Origin: Streptomyces scabichelini
Lineage (GTDB): Bacteria; Actinomycetota; Actinomycetes; Streptomycetales; Streptomycetaceae
Length of the DNA stretch: 56,569 nucleotides
NCBI RefSeq assembly: GCF_011045015.1
Contig: NZ_JAAKZY010000044.1
Span: 1 to 56,569, forward strand
Direction: 5' to 3'
Part shown: positions 23,907 to 33,535 of the stretch, piece after piece
How the letters are laid out: every line of letters starts with the position of its first letter
How positions within the stretch are numbered: position 1 is the stretch's first letter
Notes under the pieces: model-generated
Database searches by the model: none
Told to the model about the DNA's origin: nothing
The model's input: only the letters and a program-made list of their open reading frames with translations
Made by a program: the position numbers and the translations under genes

Positions 23907-25552
23907 GCCCCGCGATCACTCAGGCCCACTTCGCGGCGAGTGAGGTGCAGCTCGCGGCGAACGAGGCCAGCGAGCACCGGCCGCTGATCATCTCCCTGTT
24001 CGCCGCCTTCGTCATCGCCACCCTCTTCATCACCGTATGGGCGGGCCGGCAGACCAAGGACGCCGCCGACTTCTACGCGGGCGGACGGCAGTTCAGCGCC
24101 TTCCAGAACGGACTCGCCGTATCCGGCGACTACATGTCCGCCGCGTCCTTCCTGGGCATCGCGGGCGCGATCGCCCTCTTCGGATACGACGGCTTCCTGT
24201 ACTCCATCGGCTTCCTGGTCGCCTGGCTGGTGGCCCTGCTCCTGGTCGCCGAGCCACTGCGCAACTCCGGCCGGTACACGATGGGCGACGTCCTCGCGTA
24301 CCGCATGCGCCAGCGCCCGGTGCGTACCGCGGCAGGCACTTCCACGATCGTCGTGTCGATCTTCTACCTGCTGGCGCAGATGGCCGGCGCGGGCGTCCTC
24401 GTCTCGCTGCTGCTCGGCATCACCTCCGACGCAGGCAAGATCCTCATCGTCGCCCTCGTCGGCGTCCTGATGATCGTGTACGTCTCCATCGGCGGCATGA
24501 AGGGCACCACCTGGGTCCAGATGGTCAAGGCCGTGCTGCTCATCAGCGGCACCATCCTGATCACCTTCCTGGTCCTGCTGAAGTTCAACTTCAACATCTC
24601 CGACCTGCTCGGCTCGGCCGCCGAGAACAGCGGCAAGGGCTCGGCGTTCCTGGAGCCCGGCCTCCAGTACGGCGCGACCGGCACCACCAAGCTGGACTTC
24701 ATCTCGCTCGGCATCGCCCTGGTGCTCGGCACCGCCGGCCTGCCGCACATCCTGATCCGCTTCTACACGGTGCCCAACGCCAAGGCCGCCCGGAAGTCCG
24801 TGAACTGGGCGATCGGCATCATCGGCGGCTTCTACCTGATGACCATCGCGCTCGGCTTCGGAGCGGCGGCACTGATCTCCCAGGAAGAGATCATCGCGTC
24901 CAACAAGTCAGGCAACACGGCCGCGCCACTGCTCGCCCTGCACCTCGGCGGCGTCGACTCGGCCTGGGGCGCGATCCTGCTCGCCACGATCTCCGCGGTG
25001 GCCTTCGCGACGATCCTCGCCGTGGTCGCCGGCCTCACCCTCGCCTCGTCCTCCTCGTTCGCCCACGACATCTACGCGAACGTCATCAAGAAGGGCACGG
25101 CCACCGAGAAGCAGGAGGTCAGGGCGGCCCGTCTGGCGACCATCGGCATCGGCGCCGTCTCCATCCTCCTGGGGTCCCTCGCCCGCGACCTGAACGTCGC
25201 AGGCCTCGTCGCCCTCGCCTTCGCGGTCGCCGCCTCCGCCAACCTGCCGACGATCCTCTACAGCCTGTTCTGGAAGCGGTTCACCACCCAGGGCGCCCTG
25301 TGGTCGATCTACGGCGGTCTGATCGTGGCCGTCGGCCTGGTGCTGTTCTCGCCCGTCGTCTCCGGCGACCCCACGGCGATGTTCCCGGACGTCGACTTCG
25401 CGTGGTTCCCGCTGAAGAACCCGGGCATCATCTCCATCCCGTTCGGCTTCCTGATGGGCTGGCTCGGCACCGTCCTGTCCAAGGAGGAGCCGGACACCGG
25501 CAAGTACGCCGAACTGGAGGTGCGTTCGCTGACCGGCACCGGGGCCCACTGA
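23903..25552 (+). CDS. actP: Sodium:solute (cation/acetate) symporter, SSS family
   Basis: A 549-residue protein with about 13 membrane helices and ActP features: FYAGGRQFSAFQNGLAVSGD, YMSAASFLGIAGAIAL, GRYTMGDVLAYR, and FATILAVVAGLTLASSSSFA followed by HDIYANVIKK. It most likely imports acetate or another short monocarboxylate with sodium. ATG 23903 overlaps the DUF485 stop (ATGA), the usual operon order for this pair. The gene symbol is by similarity to E. coli ActP; other monocarboxylates are possible. Confidence 0.92.
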   Translation: MSPAITQAHFAASEVQLAANEASEHRPLIISLFAAFVIATLFITVWAGRQTKDAADFYAGGRQFSAFQNGLAVSGDYMSAASFLGIAGAIALFGYDGFLYSIGFLVAWLVALLLVAEPLRNSGRYTMGDVLAYRMRQRPVRTAAGTSTIVVSIFYLLAQMAGAGVLVSLLLGITSDAGKILIVALVGVLMIVYVSIGGMKGTTWVQMVKAVLLISGTILITFLVLLKFNFNISDLLGSAAENSGKGSAFLEPGLQYGATGTTKLDFISLGIALVLGTAGLPHILIRFYTVPNAKAARKSVNWAIGIIGGFYLMTIALGFGAAALISQEEIIASNKSGNTAAPLLALHLGGVDSAWGAILLATISAVAFATILAVVAGLTLASSSSFAHDIYANVIKKGTATEKQEVRAARLATIGIGAVSILLGSLARDLNVAGLVALAFAVAASANLPTILYSLFWKRFTTQGALWSIYGGLIVAVGLVLFSPVVSGDPTAMFPDVDFAWFPLKNPGIISIPFGFLMGWLGTVLSKEEPDTGKYAELEVRSLTGTGAH

Positions 25553-25736
25553 GGCCCACTGAGGTTCGCCTCCCGCGCGGCCGCGTCGTAGATCTCTGGA
25601 GCGTCTCTGAGGTCTTCACGGCGCGGCCGCGTCGCGTCTCGTGCGATCCGACTGCCGTCGTTGTCGGTCCTGTCACGTAGGCTCGCTGGTAACTGATTCG
25701 AATGAGCAGTTGCTCGCGCGAGCGGAGGGGGCCCAC

Positions 25737-26726
25737 GTGCTCATCGACACCTATGGCCGGGTGGCCACCGACCTGCGTGTGTCACTGACGGACCGCTGCA
25801 ATCTGCGGTGCACGTACTGCATGCCCGAGGAGGGCCTGCAGTGGCTGGCCAAGCCCGACCTGCTCACGGATGACGAGATCGTCCGGCTCATCGACATAGC
25901 GGTCACCTCCCTGGGCATCGAGGAGGTCCGCTTCACCGGCGGTGAGCCCCTGCTGCGTCCCGGCCTGGTCGGCATCGTGGAGCGAGTGGCCGCGCTGGAG
26001 CCGCGTCCCCAGACGTCCCTCACCACCAACGGCATCGGCCTCAGGCGCACCGCCCCCGCCCTGAAGGCCGCGGGCCTCGACCGGGTGAACGTCTCGCTGG
26101 ACACCCTGCGCCCGGACGTCTTCAAGACCCTCACCCGCCGCGACCGCCACAAGGACGTCCTCGAAGGCCTCGAAGCCGCCCGCGACGCGGGCCTGAACCC
26201 GGTCAAGGTCAACTCGGTCCTGATGCCGGGCCTGAACGACGACGAGGCCCCGGACCTGCTGGCCTGGGCCGTGGAGCACGACTACGAGCTGCGTTTCATA
26301 GAGCAGATGCCCCTCGACGCCCAGCACGGCTGGAAGCGCGAGGGCATGGTCACCGCAGGAGACATCCTCGCCTCCCTGCGTACGCGCTTCGAGCTCACCG
26401 AGGAGGGCTCCGAGAAGCGGGGCTCGGCCCCGGCCGAGCGCTGGGTCGTCGACGGCGGCCCGCACCGCGTGGGTGTGATCGCCTCCGTCACCCGCCCGTT
26501 CTGCTCGGCCTGCGACCGTACGAGGCTGACGGCCGACGGCCAGGTCCGCACGTGTCTCTTCGCCCAGGAGGAGACCGACCTGCGGGCCGCTCTGCGCTCG
26601 GACGCCTCCGACGAGGAGATCGCCCGCATATGGAAGCTGGCGATGTGGGGCAAGAAGGCGGGCGCCGGCCTGGACGACCCGTCGTTCGTGCAGCCCCAGC
26701 GACCCATGTCGGCGATCGGCGGCTGA
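25737..26726 (+). CDS. moaA: GTP 3',8-cyclase, molybdenum cofactor biosynthesis
   Basis: A 329-residue radical SAM enzyme of the first step of molybdopterin synthesis. Radical SAM cluster CxxxCxxC as CNLRCTYC (C21, C25, C28); FTGGEPLLRPG; second cluster CSACDRTRLTADGQVRTC, which binds GTP; C-terminal GG (AIGG), which is required in MoaA. GTG 25737 follows GGAGGGG at ideal spacing; the open frame upstream has no such site. No other moa gene is next to it. It converges on the small gene at 26752. Confidence 0.96.
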   Translation: MLIDTYGRVATDLRVSLTDRCNLRCTYCMPEEGLQWLAKPDLLTDDEIVRLIDIAVTSLGIEEVRFTGGEPLLRPGLVGIVERVAALEPRPQTSLTTNGIGLRRTAPALKAAGLDRVNVSLDTLRPDVFKTLTRRDRHKDVLEGLEAARDAGLNPVKVNSVLMPGLNDDEAPDLLAWAVEHDYELRFIEQMPLDAQHGWKREGMVTAGDILASLRTRFELTEEGSEKRGSAPAERWVVDGGPHRVGVIASVTRPFCSACDRTRLTADGQVRTCLFAQEETDLRAALRSDASDEEIARIWKLAMWGKKAGAGLDDPSFVQPQRPMSAIGG

Positions 26727-26751
26727 GCCTGCGGGTTCGGGGCCTTCCCGG

Positions 26752-27003
26752 TCAAGCCTCCGGGCTGGGGGCCTCCCAGTCCTCAAGGAGCACGACGTCC
26801 TTCAAGAATCCCCGTACACCGAGGAACTTGGACAGGTGCTCCCGGTGCTCCTCGCACGCCAGCCATGTCTTGCGGCGGTCCGGGGTGTGCAGCTTCGGGT
26901 TGTTCCAGGCGAGCACCCACACCGCGTCGGCCCGGCAGCCCTTGGCCGAGCAGATGGGGGAGGAGGGCGAGGAAGGATCGGAGCCGGGGACGTTCAGAAT
27001 CAC
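26752..27003 (-). CDS. Conserved small hypothetical protein with Cys/His motif
   Basis: An 83-residue soluble protein. It has CSAKGC near residue 18, then LACEEHREHLSKFLG near residue 48, so four potential ligands (C, C, C, H) for a metal. No known family recognised, though the Trp-rich core (AVWVLAWNNPKLHTPDRRKT) and strong codon bias suggest a real, conserved gene. GTG 27003 is preceded by AGGG. It converges on moaA, 25 bases away. Confidence 0.75.
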   Translation of the reverse strand: MILNVPGSDPSSPSSPICSAKGCRADAVWVLAWNNPKLHTPDRRKTWLACEEHREHLSKFLGVRGFLKDVVLLEDWEAPSPEA

Positions 27004-27240
27004 GTCCCCGACCCTAGCCGCAGGTTGGATCGACGGCTGGAACAGGTGGGGAAAAGGCGACGCCGAGCAGCCACGGGGGGAGCTGCCCGGCGTCGGTCTG
27101 TCGCTCCGACGGGGGATGCGGAGCGCGTACGAAGTATGTCACGGGTAACCCGCTGCCCGGGACCGGAACAACATGATTGATCTGAGCTTTTCTTGAGCTT
27201 GGTGCTGTCGTTAATTCCGGTCGCAGCCGATCCGCAGCGG

Positions 27241-27627
27241 TCAGGTCCGGTCGTGCGGCTCGCCCTGGACACCTGCCGAGGAATCGGCCGCGACGTCTTC
27301 CGGGACGGATTCCGCGGCGTCGTTCGGGCCGGGCGCCGAGAGCATCGGCCGGGTGGGCATGGTGACGAACGTCGACGGCAGCGACGGCGCGTTCTCGCGG
27401 CCCGCGTTGGCGATCACCACGGAGATGTACGGAAGGACGGCGCCGAGCACCAACGCGACGATGGCGACGTGCCGTTCGACGTTCCAGAGAGTGGCCGCGA
27501 GGATCACGGCGAGGGTACGGACGGACATCGAGATGACATAGCGCCGCTGCCTGCCACGTACGTCGTCGGCGAGCCCCTGTCTGGCTCCCGTGATCCGGAA
27601 GACCTCGGCTTCGCTGTGCTTCCGCAT
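27241..27627 (-). CDS. DUF3099 family small membrane protein
   Basis: A 128-residue protein with two membrane helices (RYVISMSVRTLAVILAATLW and VAIVALVLGAVLPYISVVIA) and a long Pro/Ala/Asp-rich cytoplasmic tail. The N-terminal ITGARQGLADDVRGRQRRYV and the ANAGRENAPSLPSTFV motif fit DUF3099 as I recall it. Start is ATG 27627 or GTG 27630, which are adjacent codons. Function unknown. Confidence 0.82.
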   Translation of the reverse strand: MRKHSEAEVFRITGARQGLADDVRGRQRRYVISMSVRTLAVILAATLWNVERHVAIVALVLGAVLPYISVVIANAGRENAPSLPSTFVTMPTRPMLSAPGPNDAAESVPEDVAADSSAGVQGEPHDRT

Positions 27628-27870
27628 CACGTTCCACCACCCGCCTGTGTCGGACGCTCACCGGTCCGTACCGTCCGCACACGGTCGGGAAACCGGGTCC
27701 GGACAACTCCCACGTTACGCCGCGACTGCGCTGCCTACGAGACCGGGTCCCGTCCTCTCCGGACGGGGGCCACTGCGCCGTACCGCGTATGGCCGCGCCC
27801 GGCATGCGTCGTATGACGGACAGGCCAAAGCTGAGCGTAATGCTCACGTAGAGCCGTACAGGAGGCAGCC

Positions 27871-28146
27871 ATGGGCTGGTTGTGGGCCATCATCGTCGGC
27901 TTCGTGCTGGGCCTCCTGGCCAAGGCGATCATTCCGGGCAAGCAGCACAGTCCGCTCTGGCTGGCCACGATCTTCGGAATGATCGGCGCCATCGTGGGCA
28001 ACTCGATCGCCCGTGGCATCGGCATCGACGAGACCCGCGGCATCGACTGGGGCCGCCACGGCCTCCAGCTCGGGGCCGCGGTCGTCATCGTCTTCCTCGG
28101 CGACATGCTCTACACGTCGATGCGGGGCGGCAGACAGAGGGCGTGA
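27871..28146 (+). CDS. GlsB/YeaQ/YmgE family stress-associated membrane protein
   Basis: A 91-residue protein with three hydrophobic segments: AIIVGFVLGLLAKAIIPG, LATIFGMIGAIVGNSIA and LQLGAAVVIVFLGDMLY. GLLAKAIIPGKQ and the G-rich second helix are the marks of the transglycosylase-associated/GlsB family, small membrane proteins often linked to stress. GGAGG precedes ATG 27871. A weak hairpin (TGGGTCC 28180-28186 with GGACCCA 28197-28203) lies before the convergent tyrS end. Confidence 0.87.
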   Translation: MGWLWAIIVGFVLGLLAKAIIPGKQHSPLWLATIFGMIGAIVGNSIARGIGIDETRGIDWGRHGLQLGAAVVIVFLGDMLYTSMRGGRQRA

Positions 28147-28246
28147 CGGTACGGCGACGGGGGTGGGTCCAGAAGAGGGTGGGTCCAGAAGGGGACGGAC
28201 CCAGGAGTGGGAACCGCCCCCTTCGCGTACGCGCGTGTACGAGCTC

Positions 28247-29515
28247 TCAGCCGGCCGTGACCTCCACGGCCGCAAGGTTCTTCTTGCCCCGCCGCAGCAC
28301 CAGCCACCGCCCGTGCAGCAGGTCCTCCTTGGCCGGGACGGCATCCTCGGCGGCGACCTTGACGTTGTTCACGTAGACCCCGCCCTCCTTGACCGTGCGG
28401 CGCGCGGCCGACTTGCTGGGCACCAGGCCGACCTCGGCGAACAGGTCGACCACCGGGCCGAGCTCGGCGACCTGGATGTGCGGCACCTCGGAGAGCGCCG
28501 CACTCAGCGTCGTCGCGTCCAGCTCACCCAGCTCACCCTGGCCGAAGAGGGCGCGCGACGCGGCGATCACCGCGGCCGTCTGGTCCGCGCCGTGCACCAG
28601 CGTCGTCAGCTCCTCGGCCAGCGCGCGCTGGGCCGTACGGGCCTGCGGACGCTCCTCGGTGATCTTCTCCAGCTCCTCCAGCTCCTCGCGGGACTTGAAG
28701 GACAGGATCCGCATGTACGCCGAGATGTCCCGGTCGTCCGTGTTCAGCCAGAACTGGTAGAACGCGTACGGCGTCGTCATCTCGGCGTCGAGCCAGACGG
28801 CGCCGCCCTCGGTCTTGCCGAACTTGGTGCCGTCCGCCTTGGTCATCAGCGGTGTCGCCATGGCGTGGACCTCGGCGTGCGGCTCCAGGCGGTGGATCAG
28901 GTCGAGGCCCGCCGTCAGGTTGCCCCACTGGTCGCTGCCGCCCTGCTGGAGCGTGCAGCCGTACCTGCGGTACAGCTCGAGGAAGTCCATGCCCTGGAGC
29001 AGCTGGTAGCTGAACTCCGTGTAGCTGATGCCCTCCTCGGACTCCAGACGCCGGGCGACCGAGTCCTTCGTCAGCATCTTGTTGACCCGGAAGTGCTTGC
29101 CGATGTCCCGCAGGAACTCGATGGCCGACATGCCGGCCGTCCAGTCCAGGTTGTTCACCATCACCGCGGCGTTCTCGCCCTCGAAGGACAGGAACGGCTC
29201 GATCTGCCCGCGCAGCCGGTTGACCCAGTTCGCGACCGTCTCCGGATCGTTCAGCGTGCGCTCGGCCGTCGGGCGCGGGTCGCCGATCTGGCCGGTCGCC
29301 CCGCCCACCAGCGCCAGCGGGCGCAGACCCGCCAGCTGGAGGCGGCGCATGGTGAGGACCTGCACCAGGTGACCGATGTGCAGGCTGGCCGCCGTCGGGT
29401 CGAAGCCGCAATAGAACGTGACGGGACCGTCCGCGAGCGCCTTGCGCAAAGCGTCCTCGTCAGTGGACAGGGCGATCAGCCCGCGCCACTTCAGCTCGTC
29501 GACGATGTCCGTCAC
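28247..29515 (-). CDS. tyrS: Tyrosyl-tRNA synthetase
   Basis: A 422-residue class I synthetase. The HIGH motif is present exactly (H46-H49, in SLHIGHLVQ); the second signature appears as KFGKT instead of the more common KFGKS; the tyrosine pocket shows FYCGFDPTA, SYQLLQGMDF and GGSDQWGN; a C-terminal S4 RNA-binding domain begins near SAARRTVKEGGVYVNNVK. GTG 29515 follows AAGGAG by about 11 bases. I saw no T-box leader upstream. It is divergent from nothing; the tldE gene lies upstream on the same strand. Confidence 0.97.
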   Translation of the reverse strand: MTDIVDELKWRGLIALSTDEDALRKALADGPVTFYCGFDPTAASLHIGHLVQVLTMRRLQLAGLRPLALVGGATGQIGDPRPTAERTLNDPETVANWVNRLRGQIEPFLSFEGENAAVMVNNLDWTAGMSAIEFLRDIGKHFRVNKMLTKDSVARRLESEEGISYTEFSYQLLQGMDFLELYRRYGCTLQQGGSDQWGNLTAGLDLIHRLEPHAEVHAMATPLMTKADGTKFGKTEGGAVWLDAEMTTPYAFYQFWLNTDDRDISAYMRILSFKSREELEELEKITEERPQARTAQRALAEELTTLVHGADQTAAVIAASRALFGQGELGELDATTLSAALSEVPHIQVAELGPVVDLFAEVGLVPSKSAARRTVKEGGVYVNNVKVAAEDAVPAKEDLLHGRWLVLRRGKKNLAAVEVTAG

Positions 29516-29644
29516 GGTTCTCGTATCTCCTTGGATGATCTTCGGGCAGTCGAGTGACAACCAGTTACGAGGTTATACGCCGCGACTGACAGAGCCACGT
29601 CGTGATACGCCCCGGGCCGTGCGCCCTGAGTCATACGCCCCGAG

Positions 29645-31036
29645 TCACACGCCCTGGCTGACCGAGCTCATATTGAAGTCCGGGATGCGCAGGGCGGGCA
29701 TCGCGGCCCTGGTGAACCAGTCGCCCCACTCGCGCGGCAGCGTCTTTTCCGTGCGCCCGGCCTCGGTCGCCCGCCCCAGCAGGTCCACCGGCGACTCGTT
29801 GAACCGGAAGTTGTTCACCTCGCCCGTGACCTCGCCGTTCTCCACGAGATAGACGCCGTCCCGGGTCAGCCCGGTCAGCAGCAGCGTCGCCGGGTCGACC
29901 TCGCGGATGTACCAGAGGCAGGTCAGCAGCAAGCCCCGCTCCGTCTCGGCGACCATCTCCTCCAGGGAACGGTCCGCACCGCCGTCCAGCACCAGGTTGC
30001 TGATGCCGGGAGCCACCGGCAGTCCGGTCAGGCCCGCGCTGTGCCGGGTGCTCGTCAGATGTGCGAGTTCGCCCCCGCGGATCCACTCGGTGGCCCGAAG
30101 GGGCAGCCCGTTGTCGAACACCGACGAGTCGTCCCCGGAGGAGTGCGCCAGCACGAAGGGCGCGCACTCCAGGCCCGGCTCGTTCGGGTCGCTGCGCAGC
30201 GTCAGGGGCAGCTCGGCGAGCTTCTCGCCGATGCGCGTACCTCCGGGCTTGCTGAACACCGTCCGCCCCTCGGCCGCGTCCCGGGCCGACGAGGACCACA
30301 GCTGGTAGATCAGCAGGTCCGCGACGGCGGTCGGCGGCAGCAGCGTCTCGTAGCGCCCGGCGGGCAGCTCGATGCGCCGCTGGGCCCAGCCGAGCCGCGT
30401 GGCCAGCTCCGCGTCGAGCGCCGCCGGGTCGACGTCCTTGAAGTCCCGCGTCGACCGCCCCGCCCACGCCGAGCGCGTACGGTCCGGCGACTTGGCGTTC
30501 AGCTCCAGCGTCCCGTTGGGCTGGTCGTGCCGCAGGCGCAGCCCCGTCGACGTACCCAGATAGCTCGACGTGAACTCGTGGTTGGCGAAGCCGTACAGCT
30601 CGCGTCCGCCCTCACGCGCGCGGGCGAACGATTCGCCGAGCGCCGGGGCGAAGTCCGCGAAGACGCCCGAGGAGGTCTCGGCGGGCGCGTCCGTGAAGTC
30701 GGGGGACTCCGCGACCCCGGTCACCAGCGGCTGCGCGTCCTCGGCGGGGCCCGCGCCCCGCGCCGCGGCCTCGGCGGCCCGTACCAGCGGCTCCAGCTCG
30801 TCCGCCGTCACGGCCGAGCGCGAGACGACCCCGGAGGAGGTGCCCTCCTTGCCGTCGACGGTCGCGATGACGGTCAGTGTGCGCCCGCGCGTGACCCCGT
30901 TCGTGGTGAGCGCGTTGCCCGCCCAGCGCAGATTGGCGGTCGAGTACTCGTCCGCGATCACGACACAGCCGTCGGCGGTGGACAGCTCGAGGGCCCGCTC
31001 GACGACCTCGTGCGGCTTGCTCGTACGCGCGCTCAT
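29645..31036 (-). CDS. TldE/PmbA-type metallopeptidase subunit
   Basis: A 463-residue protein of the TldD/PmbA family. It lacks the HExxH zinc motif of its partner, as expected of the non-catalytic TldE/PmbA subunit. Family traits: LRWAGNALTTNGVTRGRTLT, SGVVSRSAVTADELEPLV, GVYLVENGEVTGEVNNFRFN and SPVDLLGRA near the end. With TldD it forms a heteromer that degrades unfolded peptides and matures some peptide natural products. ATG 31036 has AGGAGG at good spacing. The junction with tldD is duplicated (see repeat). Confidence 0.92.
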   Translation of the reverse strand: MSARTSKPHEVVERALELSTADGCVVIADEYSTANLRWAGNALTTNGVTRGRTLTVIATVDGKEGTSSGVVSRSAVTADELEPLVRAAEAAARGAGPAEDAQPLVTGVAESPDFTDAPAETSSGVFADFAPALGESFARAREGGRELYGFANHEFTSSYLGTSTGLRLRHDQPNGTLELNAKSPDRTRSAWAGRSTRDFKDVDPAALDAELATRLGWAQRRIELPAGRYETLLPPTAVADLLIYQLWSSSARDAAEGRTVFSKPGGTRIGEKLAELPLTLRSDPNEPGLECAPFVLAHSSGDDSSVFDNGLPLRATEWIRGGELAHLTSTRHSAGLTGLPVAPGISNLVLDGGADRSLEEMVAETERGLLLTCLWYIREVDPATLLLTGLTRDGVYLVENGEVTGEVNNFRFNESPVDLLGRATEAGRTEKTLPREWGDWFTRAAMPALRIPDFNMSSVSQGV

Positions 31037-31148
31037 CGACCGGCCTCCTGCGTGGTGTTGAGACTGTGCTTTCCCGGGGGATAACCCCCGGACCCCCAGC
31101 CGGGTCCCGGGCTGACCGTCATCGACCTGCCTCCTGCGTGGTGTTGAG
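31034..31148. repeat. 29-bp direct repeat around an inserted hairpin at the tldD-tldE junction
   Basis: The 29-base segments 31034-31062 and 31120-31148 differ at one position. Each holds, on the minus strand, AGGAGG and an ATG. Between them lie 57 bases with the hairpin CCGGGGG-ATAA-CCCCCGG (31074-31091). In the second copy the ATG overlaps the tldD stop (ATGA), which looks like the ancestral coupled junction. Starting there, translation would run out of frame with tldE. Confidence 0.8.
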
Positions 31149-32642
31149 GATGTTGACGCCCTTGAAGAGGGCGGACGGGCAGCCGTGCGAGACCGCCGCG
31201 ACCTGGCCCGGCTGGGCCTTGCCGCAGTTGAAGGCGCCGCCCAGGACGTATGTCTGCGGGCCGCCGACCGCGGCCATCGAGCCCCAGAAGTCGGTGGTCG
31301 TCGCCTGGTACGCGACATCGCGCAGCTGGCCCGTGATCCGCCCGTTCTCGATCTTGAAGAACCGCTGCCCGGTGAACTGGAAGTTGTAGCGCTGCATGTC
31401 GATGGACCAGGACCGGTCGCCGACGACGTAGATCCCGCGGTCGACGCCCCCGATCAGATCCTCGGTGGACAGCCCGCCCGGATCCGGCCGGAGCGACACG
31501 TTCGCCATGCGCTGCACCGGCACATGACCGGGGGAGTCGGCGTACGCGCAGCCGTTGGACCGCTCGAACCCGGTCAACTTCGCGATTCTGCGGTCGAGTT
31601 GATAACCGACCAGGGTGCCGTCCTTCACCAGGTCCCAGGACTGCCCTTCGACGCCCTCATCGTCGTACCCGATCGTCGCGAGCCCGTGCTCGGCGGTCCG
31701 GTCGCCCGTGACGTTCATCAGCTCGGAGCCGTACTTCAGCTTGCCCAGCTGGTCGAAGGTGGCGAAGGACGTCCCGGCGTACGCGGCCTCGTAGCCGAGC
31801 GCGCGGTCCAGTTCGGTGGCGTGCCCGATGGACTCGTGGATCGTCAGCCACAGGTTGGACGGGTCGACGACCAGGTCGTACACGCCCGCCTCGACGCTCG
31901 GCGCCCGCATCTTCTCGGCGAGCAGCTCCGGGATCCGGGCCAGCTCGGACTCCCAGTCCCAGCCGGTGCCCGTCAGGTACTCCCAGCCGCGCCCGACCGG
32001 CGGCGCGATCGTCCGCATCGAGTCGAACTCGCCGCTCGACTCGTCGACCGCGACGGCGGTGAGCTGCGGATGCAGCCGTACGCGCTGCTGGGTGGTGACG
32101 GTGCCCGCCGTGTCGGCATAGAACTTGTTTTCGTGCACCGTGAGCAGTGAGGCGTCCACATGGCTGACCCCGTCGGCCGCGAGCAGCCGCGCGCTCCAGT
32201 CCGTGAGCAGCCCCACCTTCTCGTCGTCCGGCACGGAGAAGGGATCGATCTCGTACGAGGAGACCCAGGTCTGCTCGGCGTGCACGGGCTCATCGGCCAG
32301 CTCGACGCGCTCGTCGGAGCCCGCCGCCTTGATCACCTGGGCGGAGAGCTTCGCCATCGCCACGGCCTGCGAGGCGACCTTCGCGGCGGCGTCCATCGTC
32401 ATGTCCACCCCGGACGCGAACCCCCAGGTCCCGCCGTGCACCACCCGCACCGCGAACCCCAGATCGGTCGTGTCCGACGACCCCGAGGGCTTCGCGTCCC
32501 GCAGCCGCCAGGCCGCGCTGCGTACCCGCTCGAACCGGAAGTCGGCGTGCTCGGCGCCCAGCGCCCGGGCCCGGGCGAGCGCGGCGTCGGCCAAGGACCT
32601 GAGTGGCAGCGCCGTGAAGGCTTCGTCGATGGAATGAGGCAC
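31119..32642 (-). CDS. tldD: TldD metalloprotease
   Basis: A 507-residue protein with the zinc motif HESIGH (in LWLTIHESIGHATELDRALG) and the downstream CGKAQPGQ cysteine-containing segment that completes the metal site in TldD. N-terminal RFERVRSAAWRLRDAKPSGS and C-terminal SIDMQRYNFQFTGQRFF, then VGGPQTYVLGGAFNCGK, are family features. It works with the TldE-like protein just downstream. GTG 32642 follows AGGGAGACC. Confidence 0.95.
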   Translation of the reverse strand: MPHSIDEAFTALPLRSLADAALARARALGAEHADFRFERVRSAAWRLRDAKPSGSSDTTDLGFAVRVVHGGTWGFASGVDMTMDAAAKVASQAVAMAKLSAQVIKAAGSDERVELADEPVHAEQTWVSSYEIDPFSVPDDEKVGLLTDWSARLLAADGVSHVDASLLTVHENKFYADTAGTVTTQQRVRLHPQLTAVAVDESSGEFDSMRTIAPPVGRGWEYLTGTGWDWESELARIPELLAEKMRAPSVEAGVYDLVVDPSNLWLTIHESIGHATELDRALGYEAAYAGTSFATFDQLGKLKYGSELMNVTGDRTAEHGLATIGYDDEGVEGQSWDLVKDGTLVGYQLDRRIAKLTGFERSNGCAYADSPGHVPVQRMANVSLRPDPGGLSTEDLIGGVDRGIYVVGDRSWSIDMQRYNFQFTGQRFFKIENGRITGQLRDVAYQATTTDFWGSMAAVGGPQTYVLGGAFNCGKAQPGQVAAVSHGCPSALFKGVNILNTTQEAGR

Positions 32643-32828
32643 GGGGGTCTCCCTGCTGTCGTCGCCTGTCAGGTCCGATCATGTCGCGCGACCGGCCTGG
32701 CGGCCACACGTTTATGTAGGAATCCGACAGCGAGTCCCGTACGCCACTGTCGGTGCTCGATTCTCCGCAAGGGGGGCGGCAACGATAGGTTTTCGAGGTA
32801 CCAGACCGGCTATCGAAAGGGTGATCCG

Positions 32829-33533
32829 TTGAGCCGCTCGGTTCTCGTCACCGGAGGAAACCGGGGCATCGGCCTCGCCATCGCCCGCGCCTTCGCCGAC
32901 GCAGGCGACAAGGTCGCGATCACGTACCGCTTGGGCGAGCCGCCGGCCGGCTTCCTCGCCGTCAAGTGCGACATCACCGACGCCGAGCAGGTGGAGCAGG
33001 CCTACAAGGAGATCGAGGCCGAGCACGGTCCGGTCGAGGTGCTGATCGCCAACGCCGGCGTCACCAAGGACCAGCTGCTGATGCGCATGTCCGAGGAGGA
33101 CTTCACGTCGGTCCTCGACACCAACCTCACGGGCACCTTCCGGGTCGTGAAGCGGGCCAACCGCGCCATGCTGCGCGCCAAGAAGGGCCGGGTCGTGCTG
33201 ATCTCCTCGGTCGTCGGGCTCATGGGCTCGCCGGGCCAGGCGAACTACGCCGCGTCCAAGGCGGGCCTCGTCGGCTTCGCGCGCTCCCTCGCCCGTGAGC
33301 TGGGCTCGCGCAACATCACCTTCAACGTCGTCGCGCCGGGCTTCGTCGACACCGACATGACCAAGGTGCTCACCGACGAGCAGCGCGAGGGCATCGTGAA
33401 GCAGGTGCCGCTCGGCCGGTACGCGCAGCCCGAGGAGATCGCCGCGACGGTGCGGTTCCTCGCCTCGGACGACGCCTCGTACATCACTGGAGCCGTCATC
33501 CCTGTTGACGGCGGACTGGGAATGGGTCACTGA
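32829..33533 (+). CDS. fabG: 3-oxoacyl-ACP reductase
   Basis: A 234-residue SDR enzyme of fatty acid elongation. TGGNRGIGLAIA is the NADPH loop; DAGDKVAITYR; NAGVTKDQLLMRM is typical of FabG; the active site is S(SVVG) with YAASKAG (Tyr and Lys four apart); tail VIPVDGGLGMGH. The start is TTG 32829, as AAAGGGTG precedes it and the protein then begins SRSVLVTGGN. It is two bases from fabI, forming the fabG-fabI operon seen in Streptomyces. The 186 bases between it and tldD hold the promoter; no hexamer pair stands out. Confidence 0.95.
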   Translation: MSRSVLVTGGNRGIGLAIARAFADAGDKVAITYRLGEPPAGFLAVKCDITDAEQVEQAYKEIEAEHGPVEVLIANAGVTKDQLLMRMSEEDFTSVLDTNLTGTFRVVKRANRAMLRAKKGRVVLISSVVGLMGSPGQANYAASKAGLVGFARSLARELGSRNITFNVVAPGFVDTDMTKVLTDEQREGIVKQVPLGRYAQPEEIAATVRFLASDDASYITGAVIPVDGGLGMGH

Positions 33534-33535
33534 TC

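Noticed and set aside
29516..29644. T-box leader upstream of tyrS.
   Set aside because: No T-box consensus or antiterminator was seen, and the gap to the next gene is short.
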